Shown here: positions 43,650-52,641 of the stretch, one piece after another
Layout: each line of letters opens with the position of its first letter
How positions within the stretch are numbered: the stretch's first letter is position 1
DNA from: Limnovirga sp038203525
Lineage (GTDB): Bacteria; Bacteroidota; Bacteroidia; Chitinophagales; Chitinophagaceae
Length of the DNA stretch: 64,000 nt
NCBI GenBank assembly: GCA_038203525.1
Contig: JBBRDW010000002.1
Span: 1-64,000, forward strand
Reading direction: 5' to 3'
Program-made: the position numbers and the translations under genes
Notes under the pieces: model-generated
Told to the model about the DNA's origin: nothing
Seen by the model: the letters and a program-made list of their open reading frames with translations, nothing else
The model's database searches: none

Positions 43650-45377
43650 ATGGACGCTGCAATCGAAACACAGGTAAATACCTGGCTCAACGGAAATTAC
43701 GACCAGGATACTAAAAATGAAATTTTACGTCTTCAGAAAGACAGTCCGGATGAACTTGCTGAAAGTTTTTACCGAACGCTTGAATTTGGTACCGGCGGTA
43801 TTCGCGGGCTAATGGGCGCAGGCCCAAACCGTATGAATAAATATACCATTGGCGTGGCTACACAGGGCTTTGCCAATTACCTGAACAAAACTTTTCCCAG
43901 TGCTGAAATAAAGATGGCGATTGCACACGACTGCCGAAACAACAGCCGCTTTTTTGCTGAAACAACTGCCAATGTTTTCGCGGCAAATGGCATAAAAGTT
44001 TTTTTATTCGATGCGCTGCGACCCACGCCGGAACTGAGTTTCGCCATCCGTCACCTTGGCTGTAATGGTGGTGTAGTTTGTACGGCATCGCACAATCCCA
44101 AGGAATACAATGGTTATAAAGCCTACTGGAATGATGGCGGACAATTAGTGCCACCTCACGATAAAAATGTGATACGCGAAGTGGAAGCTGTTGCTACTGT
44201 TGACGATGTAAAATGGAGCGGCGGTGAAGCCAACATTACCATTATTGGCAAAGAAGTAGACGCGGAATATATAAAGATGGTAAAGAGCCTGAGCGTTTAC
44301 CCCGAAGTAATTGCCAAACAACACGATCTTAAAATTGTATATACTTCTATACATGGCAGCGGTATTATGCTGGTGCCGCAGGTGCTGGAAACATTTGGCT
44401 TTACCAATGTTACCATCGTTGAGGAGCAGGCAAAACCTGATGGTAATTTTACAACTGTTGTTTATCCCAATCCTGAAGAAGCTGAGGCAATGAGTATTGG
44501 CCTTAAAAAGTCGAAAGAAATTGATGCCGATATTTTGCTCGGTACCGATCCCGATGCCGACCGTGTAGGTATTGCCATTAAAAATAATAAAGGCGAATGG
44601 GTGCTCATGAACGGCAACCAAACCGCTGTGCTCGCATTCACTTATATGATAGAAGCCCGCAAGGCAAAGGGTTTGGCGCAGCCAAACGATATGGTGGTAA
44701 AGACAATTGTTACCACCGATATGATCAATGAAGTTGCCAAACAAAACAACGTTGCCTGCTACGATGTACTTACCGGTTTTAAATGGATTGCAGAGTTGAT
44801 CAAAGAAAAAGAAGGCAAAGAAAATTATGTAATTGGCGGGGAAGAAAGTTTTGGTATGATGATTGGCGACCAGGTGCGTGATAAAGATGCGGTAAGTGCT
44901 GTTGCCTTCTTAAGCGAAATGGCGGCGTTCGAAAAGAACAACAACAAACTGTTGTATGATAAACTGATCGAGCTTTATATTCAGTATGGTTTTTATCTCG
45001 AGCATTTGATAAGCATTACCAAGAAAGGCATGCGCGGACAGGAAGAAATTGCTGAGATGATGCAGAGCTACCGCAACAATCCACCATCGGTTATCAATGG
45101 TGTAAAATTAACGCAGTTGCTGGATTACCAGCTACAGGTTGGCAAGAATATACAGAGCGGCGAAACCTGGGATATTAGTTTGCCAAAGAGCAACGTACTC
45201 CAGTTCTTACTCGAAGACGGCACAAAAATTTCTGCACGCCCAAGCGGTACTGAACCAAAAATAAAATTCTATTTCAGCGTGAACACAAAGCTTGCCAGCA
45301 AAGAGGCTTACGATGCAACACATGCCACACTCATGGCGAGAATAAGTGGAATTATTGAGGATATGAAATTGAAATAG
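43650..45377 (+). CDS. Phosphohexomutase (phosphoglucomutase/phosphomannomutase)
   Basis: 575 residues, full length for the long bacterial PGM2-like group. TASHNPKEYNGYKAY holds the phosphorylated Ser147, DPDADRVGIA is the metal-binding loop, GGEESFG the sugar-binding loop, and SARPSGTEPKIKFYF the phosphate-binding C-terminal loop. It interconverts hexose 1- and 6-phosphates in the cytoplasm. A short tandem repeat and a bidirectional terminator follow the stop. Confidence 0.95.
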   Translation: MDAAIETQVNTWLNGNYDQDTKNEILRLQKDSPDELAESFYRTLEFGTGGIRGLMGAGPNRMNKYTIGVATQGFANYLNKTFPSAEIKMAIAHDCRNNSRFFAETTANVFAANGIKVFLFDALRPTPELSFAIRHLGCNGGVVCTASHNPKEYNGYKAYWNDGGQLVPPHDKNVIREVEAVATVDDVKWSGGEANITIIGKEVDAEYIKMVKSLSVYPEVIAKQHDLKIVYTSIHGSGIMLVPQVLETFGFTNVTIVEEQAKPDGNFTTVVYPNPEEAEAMSIGLKKSKEIDADILLGTDPDADRVGIAIKNNKGEWVLMNGNQTAVLAFTYMIEARKAKGLAQPNDMVVKTIVTTDMINEVAKQNNVACYDVLTGFKWIAELIKEKEGKENYVIGGEESFGMMIGDQVRDKDAVSAVAFLSEMAAFEKNNNKLLYDKLIELYIQYGFYLEHLISITKKGMRGQEEIAEMMQSYRNNPPSVINGVKLTQLLDYQLQVGKNIQSGETWDISLPKSNVLQFLLEDGTKISARPSGTEPKIKFYFSVNTKLASKEAYDATHATLMARISGIIEDMKLK

Positions 45378-45436
45378 TGAATATTGAATCGTGAATATTG
45401 AATCGTGAATCGTGAATCGTGAATCGTGAATCGTGG
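45378..45436. repeat. Short tandem repeat, unit GAATCGT
   Basis: Directly after the phosphohexomutase stop: GTGAATATTGAATCGT occurs twice, followed by several further 7-base GAATCGT units. A related but irregular stretch is at about 59463-59487. Such arrays may vary by slippage. Confidence 0.85.
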
Positions 45437-45460
45437 ATGATGATTAAGAGACCTTTATAA

Positions 45461-45495
45461 AAAAATGCTGCTGATATTTTTTCAGCAGCATTTTT
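45461..45495. terminator. Bidirectional rho-independent terminator
   Basis: AAAAATGCTGCTGA pairs with TCAGCAGCATTTTT around a short T-rich loop. It sits between the convergent phosphohexomutase and metallopeptidase genes and can serve both. Confidence 0.88.
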
Positions 45496-45534
45496 ATTTT
45501 ATTCGTTATAATTTTTTGACACTGGCACTTAATC

Positions 45535-45572
45535 CATGGGGCATTAACGTTGCGTAACACACTTGTGCTGTC
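45535..45572 (-). repeat. DIR copy 25 (degenerate)
   Basis: Reverse core TTGCGTAACACACTTGTGC at 45550-45568, several differences, little left of the arms. Confidence 0.6.
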
Positions 45573-45575
45573 GCA

Positions 45576-46442
45576 TCAGTTAAGTTGCGGATCATTAAAA
45601 GTATCGCCCTGGTTAACGTCTCCTGTCGTATAACCTTTTTTAAACCAGTAAATTCTTTGTGCGGAAGTTCCGTGTGTAAATGCATCCGGTACTACATATC
45701 CCTGCGATTGCTTTTGCAGCCTGTCGTCGCCAATAGCATTTGCTGCATTCAAAGCTTCTTCAATATCCCCTTCCTGTATAATAGATGCATTAAACTTCGG
45801 GTCTTTTTTTTGCTGTTCGTAGTGCGCCCATATGCCAGCAAAAAAATCAGCCTGTAATTCCAGCTTAACAGATAATTTATTCATTTCCTTTTCACTCAGG
45901 TTTCCGCGTTGCTTATCTACCTGGTTGGTTATACCCAGCAAATGCTGCACATGATGCCCCACTTCATGCGCAACAACATAAGCCTGTGCAAAATCTCCTG
46001 TAGCATTAAACCGGTCTTTCATTTCCTGAAAAAAAGAAACATCAATATATACTTTTGAATCTGCCGGACAGTAAAATGGTCCTGTTGCTTCGCTTGCAAA
46101 GCCGCAGCCAGATTGGGTTCCCTGTGAAAAAATTACCAGCGTAGGGTCGCTATATTGTTTGTGCATATCGTTAAACAGCTTGCTCCATATATCTTCCGTA
46201 TCAGCAAGCACAACCGCCACAAATTTCCCCGACTCATCATTTACTATATTGGTACCCGTTGTTTGTTCAGTTGCATTAGCAGACGGATCAATATTTAGAA
46301 CCTGGCTTGGGTCGCCACCTAACAAATATATAATCCCCGCTATTATCAATCCGCCTATTCCGCCGCCGGTAGCAAGCGTTCTGCCACTCATACCCCTGCG
46401 GTCTTCAATATTAGAACTCTCTCTTCTTCCCTGCCAAAGCAT
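45576..46442 (-). CDS. Neutral zinc metallopeptidase, YpfJ family
   Basis: 288 residues. The N-terminal cytoplasmic segment (LWQGRRESSNIEDRRGM) is followed by one transmembrane helix (GGIGGLIIAGIIYLLGG, about 28-44). The large extracytoplasmic domain has SGCGFASEATGPFYCPADSKVYIDVSFF and the zinc motif AHEVGHHVQHLLG (about 160). LEL-QADFFAGIWAH supplies the third ligand, and AQRIYWFKKGYTTGD closes the family pattern. The family (PF04228) is widespread and poorly characterised. It is a single gene convergent with the phosphohexomutase gene. Confidence 0.9.
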   Translation of the reverse strand: MLWQGRRESSNIEDRRGMSGRTLATGGGIGGLIIAGIIYLLGGDPSQVLNIDPSANATEQTTGTNIVNDESGKFVAVVLADTEDIWSKLFNDMHKQYSDPTLVIFSQGTQSGCGFASEATGPFYCPADSKVYIDVSFFQEMKDRFNATGDFAQAYVVAHEVGHHVQHLLGITNQVDKQRGNLSEKEMNKLSVKLELQADFFAGIWAHYEQQKKDPKFNASIIQEGDIEEALNAANAIGDDRLQKQSQGYVVPDAFTHGTSAQRIYWFKKGYTTGDVNQGDTFNDPQLN

Positions 46443-46664
46443 AATATATGTTTTAATTTTTTAACACAAAAACGAAGCCAGAGAAAAATACTATTCGCAA
46501 TATCCTCGATATACATCAGAACATCATAATTTAACGGACATAAATGAGTTGTAAAAGAAAATATTTAACCAAACCAACTTAACGTGAGGAAATTTTGCTA
46601 CACACTTAATCTCGGCACTTACATAAAATTGCAGCGTAGTGCAATGGAATAGTTTCAATACAAT

Positions 46665-46800
46665 AATGGGCCAAAGCAGCGGAACCATTATTTAGCTTTA
46701 CTTGCGTCGCACTCTTGTACTGTTGGATTATGAGGGAGCTTTTATTATAGCGAAGATTGCAGCGGTTGATGTTGGTCAGCGACCAACATCGGCGGAGCGT
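46665..46800 (-). repeat. DIR copy 26 with adjoining hairpin
   Basis: Reverse copy with perfect core complement at 46702-46720, arm GGGAGCTTTTATTATAGCG, then GATGTTGGTC-AGC-GACCAAC (46767-46788), a perfect 7 bp stem, followed by CGGCGGAG. The same hairpin-plus-CGGCGGAG arrangement follows copy 1. Confidence 0.85.
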
Positions 46801-47104
46801 TAATTAACGGTGGTGTAAAACTTGGAAGCAGCATTTATTTATTAGAATATCCATTCCCCTTCATTAATTAAACAAAGTAATTGCTTTTGGTTAGGCTGTT
46901 AAAAACCATATAATATTCTTTCGGTACCAGCGTAAAATGCAGAAGAAGCTGGGCTATAAAAACTATTAGCCTGTTTATAAGAAGCTTTATAAAAACATTT
47001 CGGCTAAAGCCCCAAGAATGATTTTCTATAACCCCGGCTTTATAGCCTGAATTATAGAAAAAGAAATATATACGGGCTTAGCCCAAGTGCCTACACTAAT
47101 ATTA
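46801..47104. other. Spacer between an inverted pair of DIR copies
   Basis: About 300 bp without a gene. It contains GGCTAAAGCCCC, CCCCGGCTTTATAGCC and CGGGCTTAGCCC, short self-complementary or mutually complementary motifs that could fold. Confidence 0.45.
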
Positions 47105-47216
47105 CCGATCTACGAAATTCTAAAAGCCCAATAAAATTCCCAACCGTACAAGAGTGCGACGCAAGTAAAGCTCAATTCATATCCTTCTGCCCGGTCCAAA
47201 AAAATATTTAATAATA
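47105..47216 (+). repeat. DIR copy 27
   Basis: Forward copy with a perfect core at 47146-47164, left arm CTAAAAGCCCAATAAAATTC, right end TGCCCGGTCCAAAAAAATAT about 60 bp before the next start codon. Confidence 0.88.
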
Positions 47217-47267
47217 CAGAGTGCGGTAAGTTTTATAAATTGTTGCCTCAACACTTATTCGATTGAT

Positions 47268-49223
47268 ATGAAAAAAATATTGCTTCTTCCGTTTGTATTG
47301 TTTGTATGTTTTTTTGCGGAGGCTAATGTAAGCCTTCCCAAAATCTTTGGAGACAATATGGTGCTGCAGCGCAACAAGCCAATTCCTGTTTGGGGCTGGG
47401 CTGCACCCAATGAAAAAATTGTAGCGCAGTTTAATAACCAGGTAAAATATATTAAAGCCGACAAGAGCGGCAAATGGATGTTGCAACTTGATGCAACTGT
47501 TGCTGGCGGGCCGTTTCAGCTTGTTGTGAAAGGAAAGAACACGATCACATTCAATGATGTTTTGGTTGGCGAAGTTTGGATCTGCAGCGGCCAGAGCAAC
47601 ATGGAATTCAGCGTAAAGGGTGCCATCAATTCTGATAAAGATATCGCATCAGCCAACTACCCAATGATCCATCATTTCACTGTTCAAAAAGATGTGAGTT
47701 CAACACCAAAGAACGATATTTTAGGCGGTGACTGGAAAGTATGCAGCCCCGAAACGGTTGGCGATTTTACAGCGGTTGGTTTCTTCTTTGCAAGAGAATT
47801 GTACAATGAATTAAAGATACCTATTGGGTTGATTCATACTTCTTGGGGCGGAACACATTCTGAAACGTGGACGAGCCGTGAAGCATTTGAAAACAGTGAT
47901 GAATTTAAAAGCATGATCATCGGAATGCCATCGCTGAACCTTGACTCATTAGGTAAAGTAAAAGCGGAAGCAATGAAGAAAAAATTATCTTCCATACCCG
48001 GCGCATTTGATGAAAATGCAGATGCAAAAACCTGGAAAGATGCTTCCTTTGATGACAGCAAATGGCCACAGATGAAGCTTCCTTCTTTGTGGGAACAAAT
48101 GGGACTCGATGGACTGGACGGTGTGGTGTGGTTTCGCAAAACCGTTGAAGTTTCAGCGGCCGATGCAGGCAAAGCTGCAACGCTGGAATTAGCGATGATT
48201 GATGATAACGACGTTACTTATGTGAACGGAACAAAAGTTGGCAGTACCGGTACTTACAATGAAAAAAGAAACTATACAATACCAGCAGGTCTGCTAAAAG
48301 CTGGTAAAAATAATATTGCAGTTCGTGTGGGTGACACCGGTGGTGGCGGCGGCATTTATGGTGAAGCAGCGGACTTGAAAATAACGATCGATCAAACCAC
48401 TGCAACACTTGCTGGTGATTGGTCTTATAAAATTGAATCGGTTATGAAAGGCAATGTATCTGTTGGCCCGAATGATTATCCTACGTTGTTATTCAATGCG
48501 ATGCTTAATCCAATAATTCCTTATGCCATTGAAGGCGCTATCTGGTATCAGGGCGAATCGAACGCAGGTCGTGCATACCAATACCGCAAAGCGTTTCCGC
48601 TGATGATCACTGACTGGCGGCAGCATTGGCAACAAGGCGATTTTCCTTTTTATTATGTGCAGTTAGCGAGCTTTAATTCAGCAAATGGCAACAGTAAAAA
48701 TGGCAGTACCTGGGGCGAATTGCGTGAAGCGCAAACAATGACTTTGTCATTACCCAATACAGGTATGGCGGTTACAACAGATATTGGAACGAGCAATGAT
48801 ATACATCCAAAAAACAAACAGGATGTTGGCAAGCGACTTGCCGCTATTGCATTGCATAATGTATATGAAAAAAATATAGTCTACAGCGGCCCAATGTATC
48901 AATCCATGAAAGTGGATGGCAACAAAATAATTGTTTCATTCACGCATGTAGGCAGCGGCTTAATGGCGAAGGATAAATACGGTTATGTAAAAGGTTTCGA
49001 AATTGCAGGCAGTGATCAACAGTTTCATTATGCAAAAGCATTAATCGAAGGCGATCATCTCGTTGTTTTCTGCGACGAAGTAAACAACCCTGTTGCCGTT
49101 CGTTTTGGCTGGACGGACGATGCCGGTGAAGACAATCTTTTTAACAAAGAAGGCTTCCCAGCTTCGCCATTCAGAACGGATAGTTGGAAAGACATAACAG
49201 AGGAAAATAAATTTTCTTTCTAG
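47268..49223 (+). CDS. Sialate O-acetylesterase-like protein
   Basis: 651 residues with a signal peptide ending near FFAEA (about residue 19). The N-terminal beta domain (VSLPKIFGDNMVLQRNKPIPVWGWA) leads to the SGNH esterase core, whose nucleophile is Ser110 in CSGQSNMEF. The oxyanion Gly/Asn region includes GLIHTSWGGTHSETW and the catalytic block YQGESNAG. A jelly-roll-like insert (FDDSKWPQMKLPSLWEQ) lies in the middle, and DIHPKNKQDVGKRLA carries the catalytic His. It removes O-acetyl groups from sialic acids or other glycans in the periplasm. A weak terminator follows. Confidence 0.9.
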   Translation: MKKILLLPFVLFVCFFAEANVSLPKIFGDNMVLQRNKPIPVWGWAAPNEKIVAQFNNQVKYIKADKSGKWMLQLDATVAGGPFQLVVKGKNTITFNDVLVGEVWICSGQSNMEFSVKGAINSDKDIASANYPMIHHFTVQKDVSSTPKNDILGGDWKVCSPETVGDFTAVGFFFARELYNELKIPIGLIHTSWGGTHSETWTSREAFENSDEFKSMIIGMPSLNLDSLGKVKAEAMKKKLSSIPGAFDENADAKTWKDASFDDSKWPQMKLPSLWEQMGLDGLDGVVWFRKTVEVSAADAGKAATLELAMIDDNDVTYVNGTKVGSTGTYNEKRNYTIPAGLLKAGKNNIAVRVGDTGGGGGIYGEAADLKITIDQTTATLAGDWSYKIESVMKGNVSVGPNDYPTLLFNAMLNPIIPYAIEGAIWYQGESNAGRAYQYRKAFPLMITDWRQHWQQGDFPFYYVQLASFNSANGNSKNGSTWGELREAQTMTLSLPNTGMAVTTDIGTSNDIHPKNKQDVGKRLAAIALHNVYEKNIVYSGPMYQSMKVDGNKIIVSFTHVGSGLMAKDKYGYVKGFEIAGSDQQFHYAKALIEGDHLVVFCDEVNNPVAVRFGWTDDAGEDNLFNKEGFPASPFRTDSWKDITEENKFSF

Positions 49224-49242
49224 AAATATTTTTGCATACAAA

Positions 49243-49279
49243 CAAAATGCTGTGGATAAAAACCTGCAGCATTTTTTTT
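49243..49279 (+). terminator. Rho-independent terminator
   Basis: AAAATGCTG pairs with CAGCATTTT and is followed by further T residues. It lies 20 bp after the esterase gene stop. Confidence 0.75.
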
Positions 49280-49346
49280 ATGCACAACACCTGCAAACCA
49301 CAAACTACAAACCATAAAACACAAACTTATTTTTAGCTTTGCCGCA

Positions 49347-50003
49347 ATGAGAAAATTCGAAGACACATACCAGCACAAAGGCATGCGCAACCAGTTAATA
49401 AAAGTGTTACGCAGTAAAGGCATTAACGATGAAGATGTGTTAACTGCAATCCTTCATATTCCAAGGCATTTTTTTTTAGATTCAGCATTTGATAAAATCG
49501 CTTACGAAGACAGGGCTTTCCCAATAGGCGAAGGGCAAACCATTTCTCAACCTTACACTGTGGCGTATCAAACACAATTGTTACAGGTAAAACGTAACGA
49601 AAAGGTATTGGAGATAGGAACCGGAAGTACTTACCAGGCAACGGTTCTGGCCGAAATGGGTGCAAAGGTTTTTACCATTGAACGACAGAAAAAATTATTC
49701 GAGAAAACAAAAGACTATTACTTTAAAACTAAATATCCCTGGCTCAAATTTTTTTATGGCGATGGTTTCGAAGGCCTGCCCTCATATACGCCTTTCGATA
49801 AAGTGCTCATCACCGCAGCCGCTCCTTTTATTCCGCCAAAGCTTATTGCCCAAATGAAAACCGGTGGACTTATGGTGATACCTGTGGATGAAGGAACTTC
49901 TCAACGTATGCTCCGTATTACAAAAAAAGATGACGGCAGTTACAGCGAAGAATTATTCGATCTTTTTTCTTTTGTGCCCATGCTAAGCGGTAAGAATGGT
50001 TAG
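49347..50003 (+). CDS. pcm: Protein-L-isoaspartate O-methyltransferase
   Basis: 218 residues from ATG 49347 (MRKFEDTYQHKGMRNQLIKVLRSKGI). The SAM-binding motif is VLEIGTGSTYQATVLAEMG (about 91-109); the usual GTGSGYQ has Thr in place of the second Gly here. Other landmarks are AIPIGEGQTISQPYTVAYQTQLL-like residues 57-78, VFTIERQ, and TAAAPFIPPKLIAQMKTGGLMVIPV. It methylates damaged isoaspartyl residues to start their repair, in the cytoplasm. A reverse DIR begins within 10 bp of the stop. Confidence 0.92.
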   Translation: MRKFEDTYQHKGMRNQLIKVLRSKGINDEDVLTAILHIPRHFFLDSAFDKIAYEDRAFPIGEGQTISQPYTVAYQTQLLQVKRNEKVLEIGTGSTYQATVLAEMGAKVFTIERQKKLFEKTKDYYFKTKYPWLKFFYGDGFEGLPSYTPFDKVLITAAAPFIPPKLIAQMKTGGLMVIPVDEGTSQRMLRITKKDDGSYSEELFDLFSFVPMLSGKNG

Positions 50004-50005
50004 TA

Positions 50006-50075
50006 TTTTTTTGAGCCGGGCAGCAGATACTTTGTGAAGCTTTTCTTGCGTCGCACACTTGTACTTTATTCCCAT
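50006..50075 (-). repeat. DIR copy 28
   Basis: Reverse copy. The TTTTTTTGAGCCGGGCAGCA end starts right after the pcm stop. The core TTGCGTCGCACACTTGTAC is at 50046-50064. With copy 29 it forms an inverted pair about 250 bp long overall. Confidence 0.87.
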
Positions 50076-50179
50076 TGATAATCTCTGCACAATTCAATGG
50101 CGCATCGGCTATTGCATACTTTTCCTCCCGTTTTAAAAAAGCAGCCGGATTAAAAAATGATACGCCGCTCGCATAGGCC

Positions 50180-50260
50180 CAATAGGGATATAGCCGTATA
50201 AGTGAGTGACACAACAGAAGATAAATAGTAGCATTGTAGCCGGGCCCAAAAAATTACTTC
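50180..50260 (+). repeat. DIR copy 29 (divergent core)
   Basis: Forward copy, core GTATAAGTGAGTGACACAA at 50196-50214, the same variant class as copies at 29572 and 55413. The right end GTAGCCGGGCCCAAAAAATT touches the der stop at 50262. Confidence 0.82.
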
Positions 50261-50261
50261 T

Positions 50262-51578
50262 CTATTTCTTTCGGAAATAAATTCTTATAGGTACGCCACT
50301 TAATTTAAAATTACTACGCAACTGGTTTTCGAGGTAGTTGCGGTACGATGGTTTTACATCATCGGGGTAGTTGCAAAAGAATGCGAACGATGGCACTACG
50401 GTGGGCAATTGTGTTACATATTTTATGCGTAATGGATGGCCGCGTATTACCGGCGCATGGTAAGCTTCTACGGCTTTTAGCATTACTTCGTTCAGTTTGC
50501 TGGTAGGTATTTTTACGTGGCGGCCTGCGTAAACTTCCAGTGCGGTTTCTATTACTTTAAAGATTCGTGTTTTTTCTTTTGCGGAGATAAAGATCACCGG
50601 CACATCAGTAAACGGGGCTAGTTTTTCTTTTAACTGCTTTTCGTAATCGCGGGCAGTGTTGGTAGTTTTTTCTGCAAGATCCCATTTGTTTACCAACACC
50701 ACAATGCCTTTGCCTTTGCGTGTTACAAGCGAAAAAATATTTACATCCTGCGCGGTAATTCCTTTGGTTGCATCAATTAACAGCAAGCAAATATCTGCTT
50801 CATCCATTGCCCGAATGGCACGGATAACAGAATAGAATTCCAAGTCTTCTTTTTCTTTGTTTTTCTTTCTTAAGCCTGCGGTATCAATTAAAATAAATTC
50901 TTTATTAAAGAGGTTGTAATGCGTATGAATACTGTCGCGGGTAGTGCCGGCAATATCGCTTACAATAGTGCGCTCCTCGCCTATCATTGCATTTAGCAAA
51001 GAAGATTTACCTACATTAGGCTGACCGATTATTGCAAATTTGGGCAGTTCATTTTTCTCCGCATTTTCATCTTCTTCCACGTCTTTAGGCATCAGTTCTG
51101 CAATAGCATCCAGCAGTTCGCCGGTGCCGCTGCCACTCATGGCGCTCACGAAAAAGATATTTTCAAAACCAAGTCCGTAAAACTCCGATGCAAGGAACAT
51201 GCGTTCAGGATTATCCACTTTATTAACGCAGAGAAAAACAGGTTTATCGCTTCGGCGCAAAAGGCCTACCATACTTTCGTCAAGATCTGTAATGCCAATG
51301 GCGGCATCAGTCATAAAGATCAATGCATCGGATTCTTCAATTGCAATCTTTACCTGTTTGCGTATTTCTGTTTCAAAAATATCTTCCGTATCGGGCACAA
51401 AACCTCCGGTATCAATAACGTTGAAAGTCTTACCATTCCAGTCTGTAACGCCATACTGCCGGTCTCTGGTTACGCCACTAATATCATCAACAATTGCTTT
51501 GCGCTGTTCCAGCAACCTGTTGAACAAGGTACTCTTTCCCACATTTGGTCTGCCTACTATTGCTACTGTAAAACTCAT
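50262..51578 (-). CDS. der: Ribosome-associated GTPase Der (EngA)
   Basis: 438 residues with two GTPase domains in tandem. GRPNVGKST (8-16) has switch residues DDISGVTRDR, DTGGF and NKVD; GQPNVGKSS (about 184-192) has DIAGTTRDSIHTHY, DTAGLRKK and NKWD. The C-terminal KH-like domain carries HAPVIRGHPLRIKYVTQ and VPIRIYFRKK. It is needed for 50S subunit maturation. The same strand continues, across two exported-protein genes, to era. Confidence 0.96.
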   Translation of the reverse strand: MSFTVAIVGRPNVGKSTLFNRLLEQRKAIVDDISGVTRDRQYGVTDWNGKTFNVIDTGGFVPDTEDIFETEIRKQVKIAIEESDALIFMTDAAIGITDLDESMVGLLRRSDKPVFLCVNKVDNPERMFLASEFYGLGFENIFFVSAMSGSGTGELLDAIAELMPKDVEEDENAEKNELPKFAIIGQPNVGKSSLLNAMIGEERTIVSDIAGTTRDSIHTHYNLFNKEFILIDTAGLRKKNKEKEDLEFYSVIRAIRAMDEADICLLLIDATKGITAQDVNIFSLVTRKGKGIVVLVNKWDLAEKTTNTARDYEKQLKEKLAPFTDVPVIFISAKEKTRIFKVIETALEVYAGRHVKIPTSKLNEVMLKAVEAYHAPVIRGHPLRIKYVTQLPTVVPSFAFFCNYPDDVKPSYRNYLENQLRSNFKLSGVPIRIYFRKK

Positions 51579-51659
51579 AATATTTTGCCTCTCGAAAACC
51601 CTTTTTGTAAAAGGTTTCTATAAATAAATGTTGAAAAATTATACCTGATTAACAACTCA

Positions 51660-51725
51660 TTTTCTTTGGACCGGTCTGCATTACTACTATTTACCTTTGG
51701 TTGCGTAGTACGCTTTTACTTTAGT
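51660..51725 (-). repeat. DIR copy 30 (degenerate)
   Basis: Reverse core TTGCGTAGTACGCTTTTAC at 51701-51719 with GACCGGTCTGCATTACTACT before it. Recognisable by position and flanks more than by the core. Confidence 0.6.
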
Positions 51726-51791
51726 ATTAATACGGGTCACATTTCCATCAGTATTATTTAACCAAAAAACTTTACTGCATAAAGCCGCCAT

Positions 51792-52538
51792 TCAGTTTTT
51801 TGAATTGTAATAATCAAAAAAGTTAATCACCTGTTCTTCTTTTCTAAAATCAATTTTATGTTGCGACACCCAGTCATTGTAAATAGATGAAACCGGAAAA
51901 TAAATCAGCACATTGTCTTTATTGAGCTTCTTGATTAGCTCTGTTTTTCTGTCATGTGCCACATAATATTTTATCTCGTCGGAAAAATAATATCTTTTCA
52001 ACGTGCCGAACATTGAATCGGCCGACGTAACTCTCCGGTTATATAATTTAAGCAATTGGTATTTACCTTCATTCATTACTTGCAGGAAAGCATTGATGGT
52101 TTTATAATTCAATTGCGATGGCAAATAGTTGTAAATAAAAACAGCCTCATTTACCGATGTATCTTCTCCCTTGTGAAAAGCTATTTTCTTAACAAGACCC
52201 GGTGTAACCGCCAACTCATGGTTTTGATCATCCAAATAATACACTTCGCCTGTTGCAAGGTTTAGTTTGGCTTTGCAAACCCAAAGCTCTTTGGAGGTTT
52301 CTCCATAAAGTGTGGCCAGTTTCCAATCATCGCTCCAGAAAGGACTGCCTTTTACGTTTTCGTAAGGAAGTTTCTTTTGCAAGCCATCGGAACCCCAGAT
52401 CATAATGGTAGGATCTTTCGCATTACCGCCGGGATGGTTTTCAATGAAAACCTGCGCAGTCAAAACATTTGAAAACAATAATATTACTGAAAACAGCAAC
52501 CCTGTTAAAGGTATTTTTTGCAAATTATTAGATTTCAT
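51792..52538 (-). CDS. Exported protein of unknown function, paralog of 52642-53364
   Basis: 248 residues, signal peptide ending near VLTAQ (about residue 29). It shares with its neighbour the order GGNAKDP...GSPFWSDDWKLATLYG, a LNLATGEVYYL strand, GLVKKIAFHKGEDTS, LQVMNEGKYQLLKLYN, a YYFSDEIKYYVAHD segment, and a helical C-terminus ending VINFFDYYNSKN. Family not recognised. It is likely periplasmic. Both genes lie between der and era on the same strand, with about 100 bp between the pair. Confidence 0.7.
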   Translation of the reverse strand: MKSNNLQKIPLTGLLFSVILLFSNVLTAQVFIENHPGGNAKDPTIMIWGSDGLQKKLPYENVKGSPFWSDDWKLATLYGETSKELWVCKAKLNLATGEVYYLDDQNHELAVTPGLVKKIAFHKGEDTSVNEAVFIYNYLPSQLNYKTINAFLQVMNEGKYQLLKLYNRRVTSADSMFGTLKRYYFSDEIKYYVAHDRKTELIKKLNKDNVLIYFPVSSIYNDWVSQHKIDFRKEEQVINFFDYYNSKN

Positions 52539-52641
52539 CCTTAGTGACTTTAATAATTAAAGTTAGCATTAACGCCGTGTATTCCATTAGCTTTATTTCA
52601 ATGTTCATTAACTTATACACCTCTTTAAAAATAGTTTGCTA

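Noticed and set aside
44145..44744. 199-codon minus-strand frame inside the phosphohexomutase gene
   Set aside because: Antisense shadow; the plus-strand protein has all catalytic motifs of its family.
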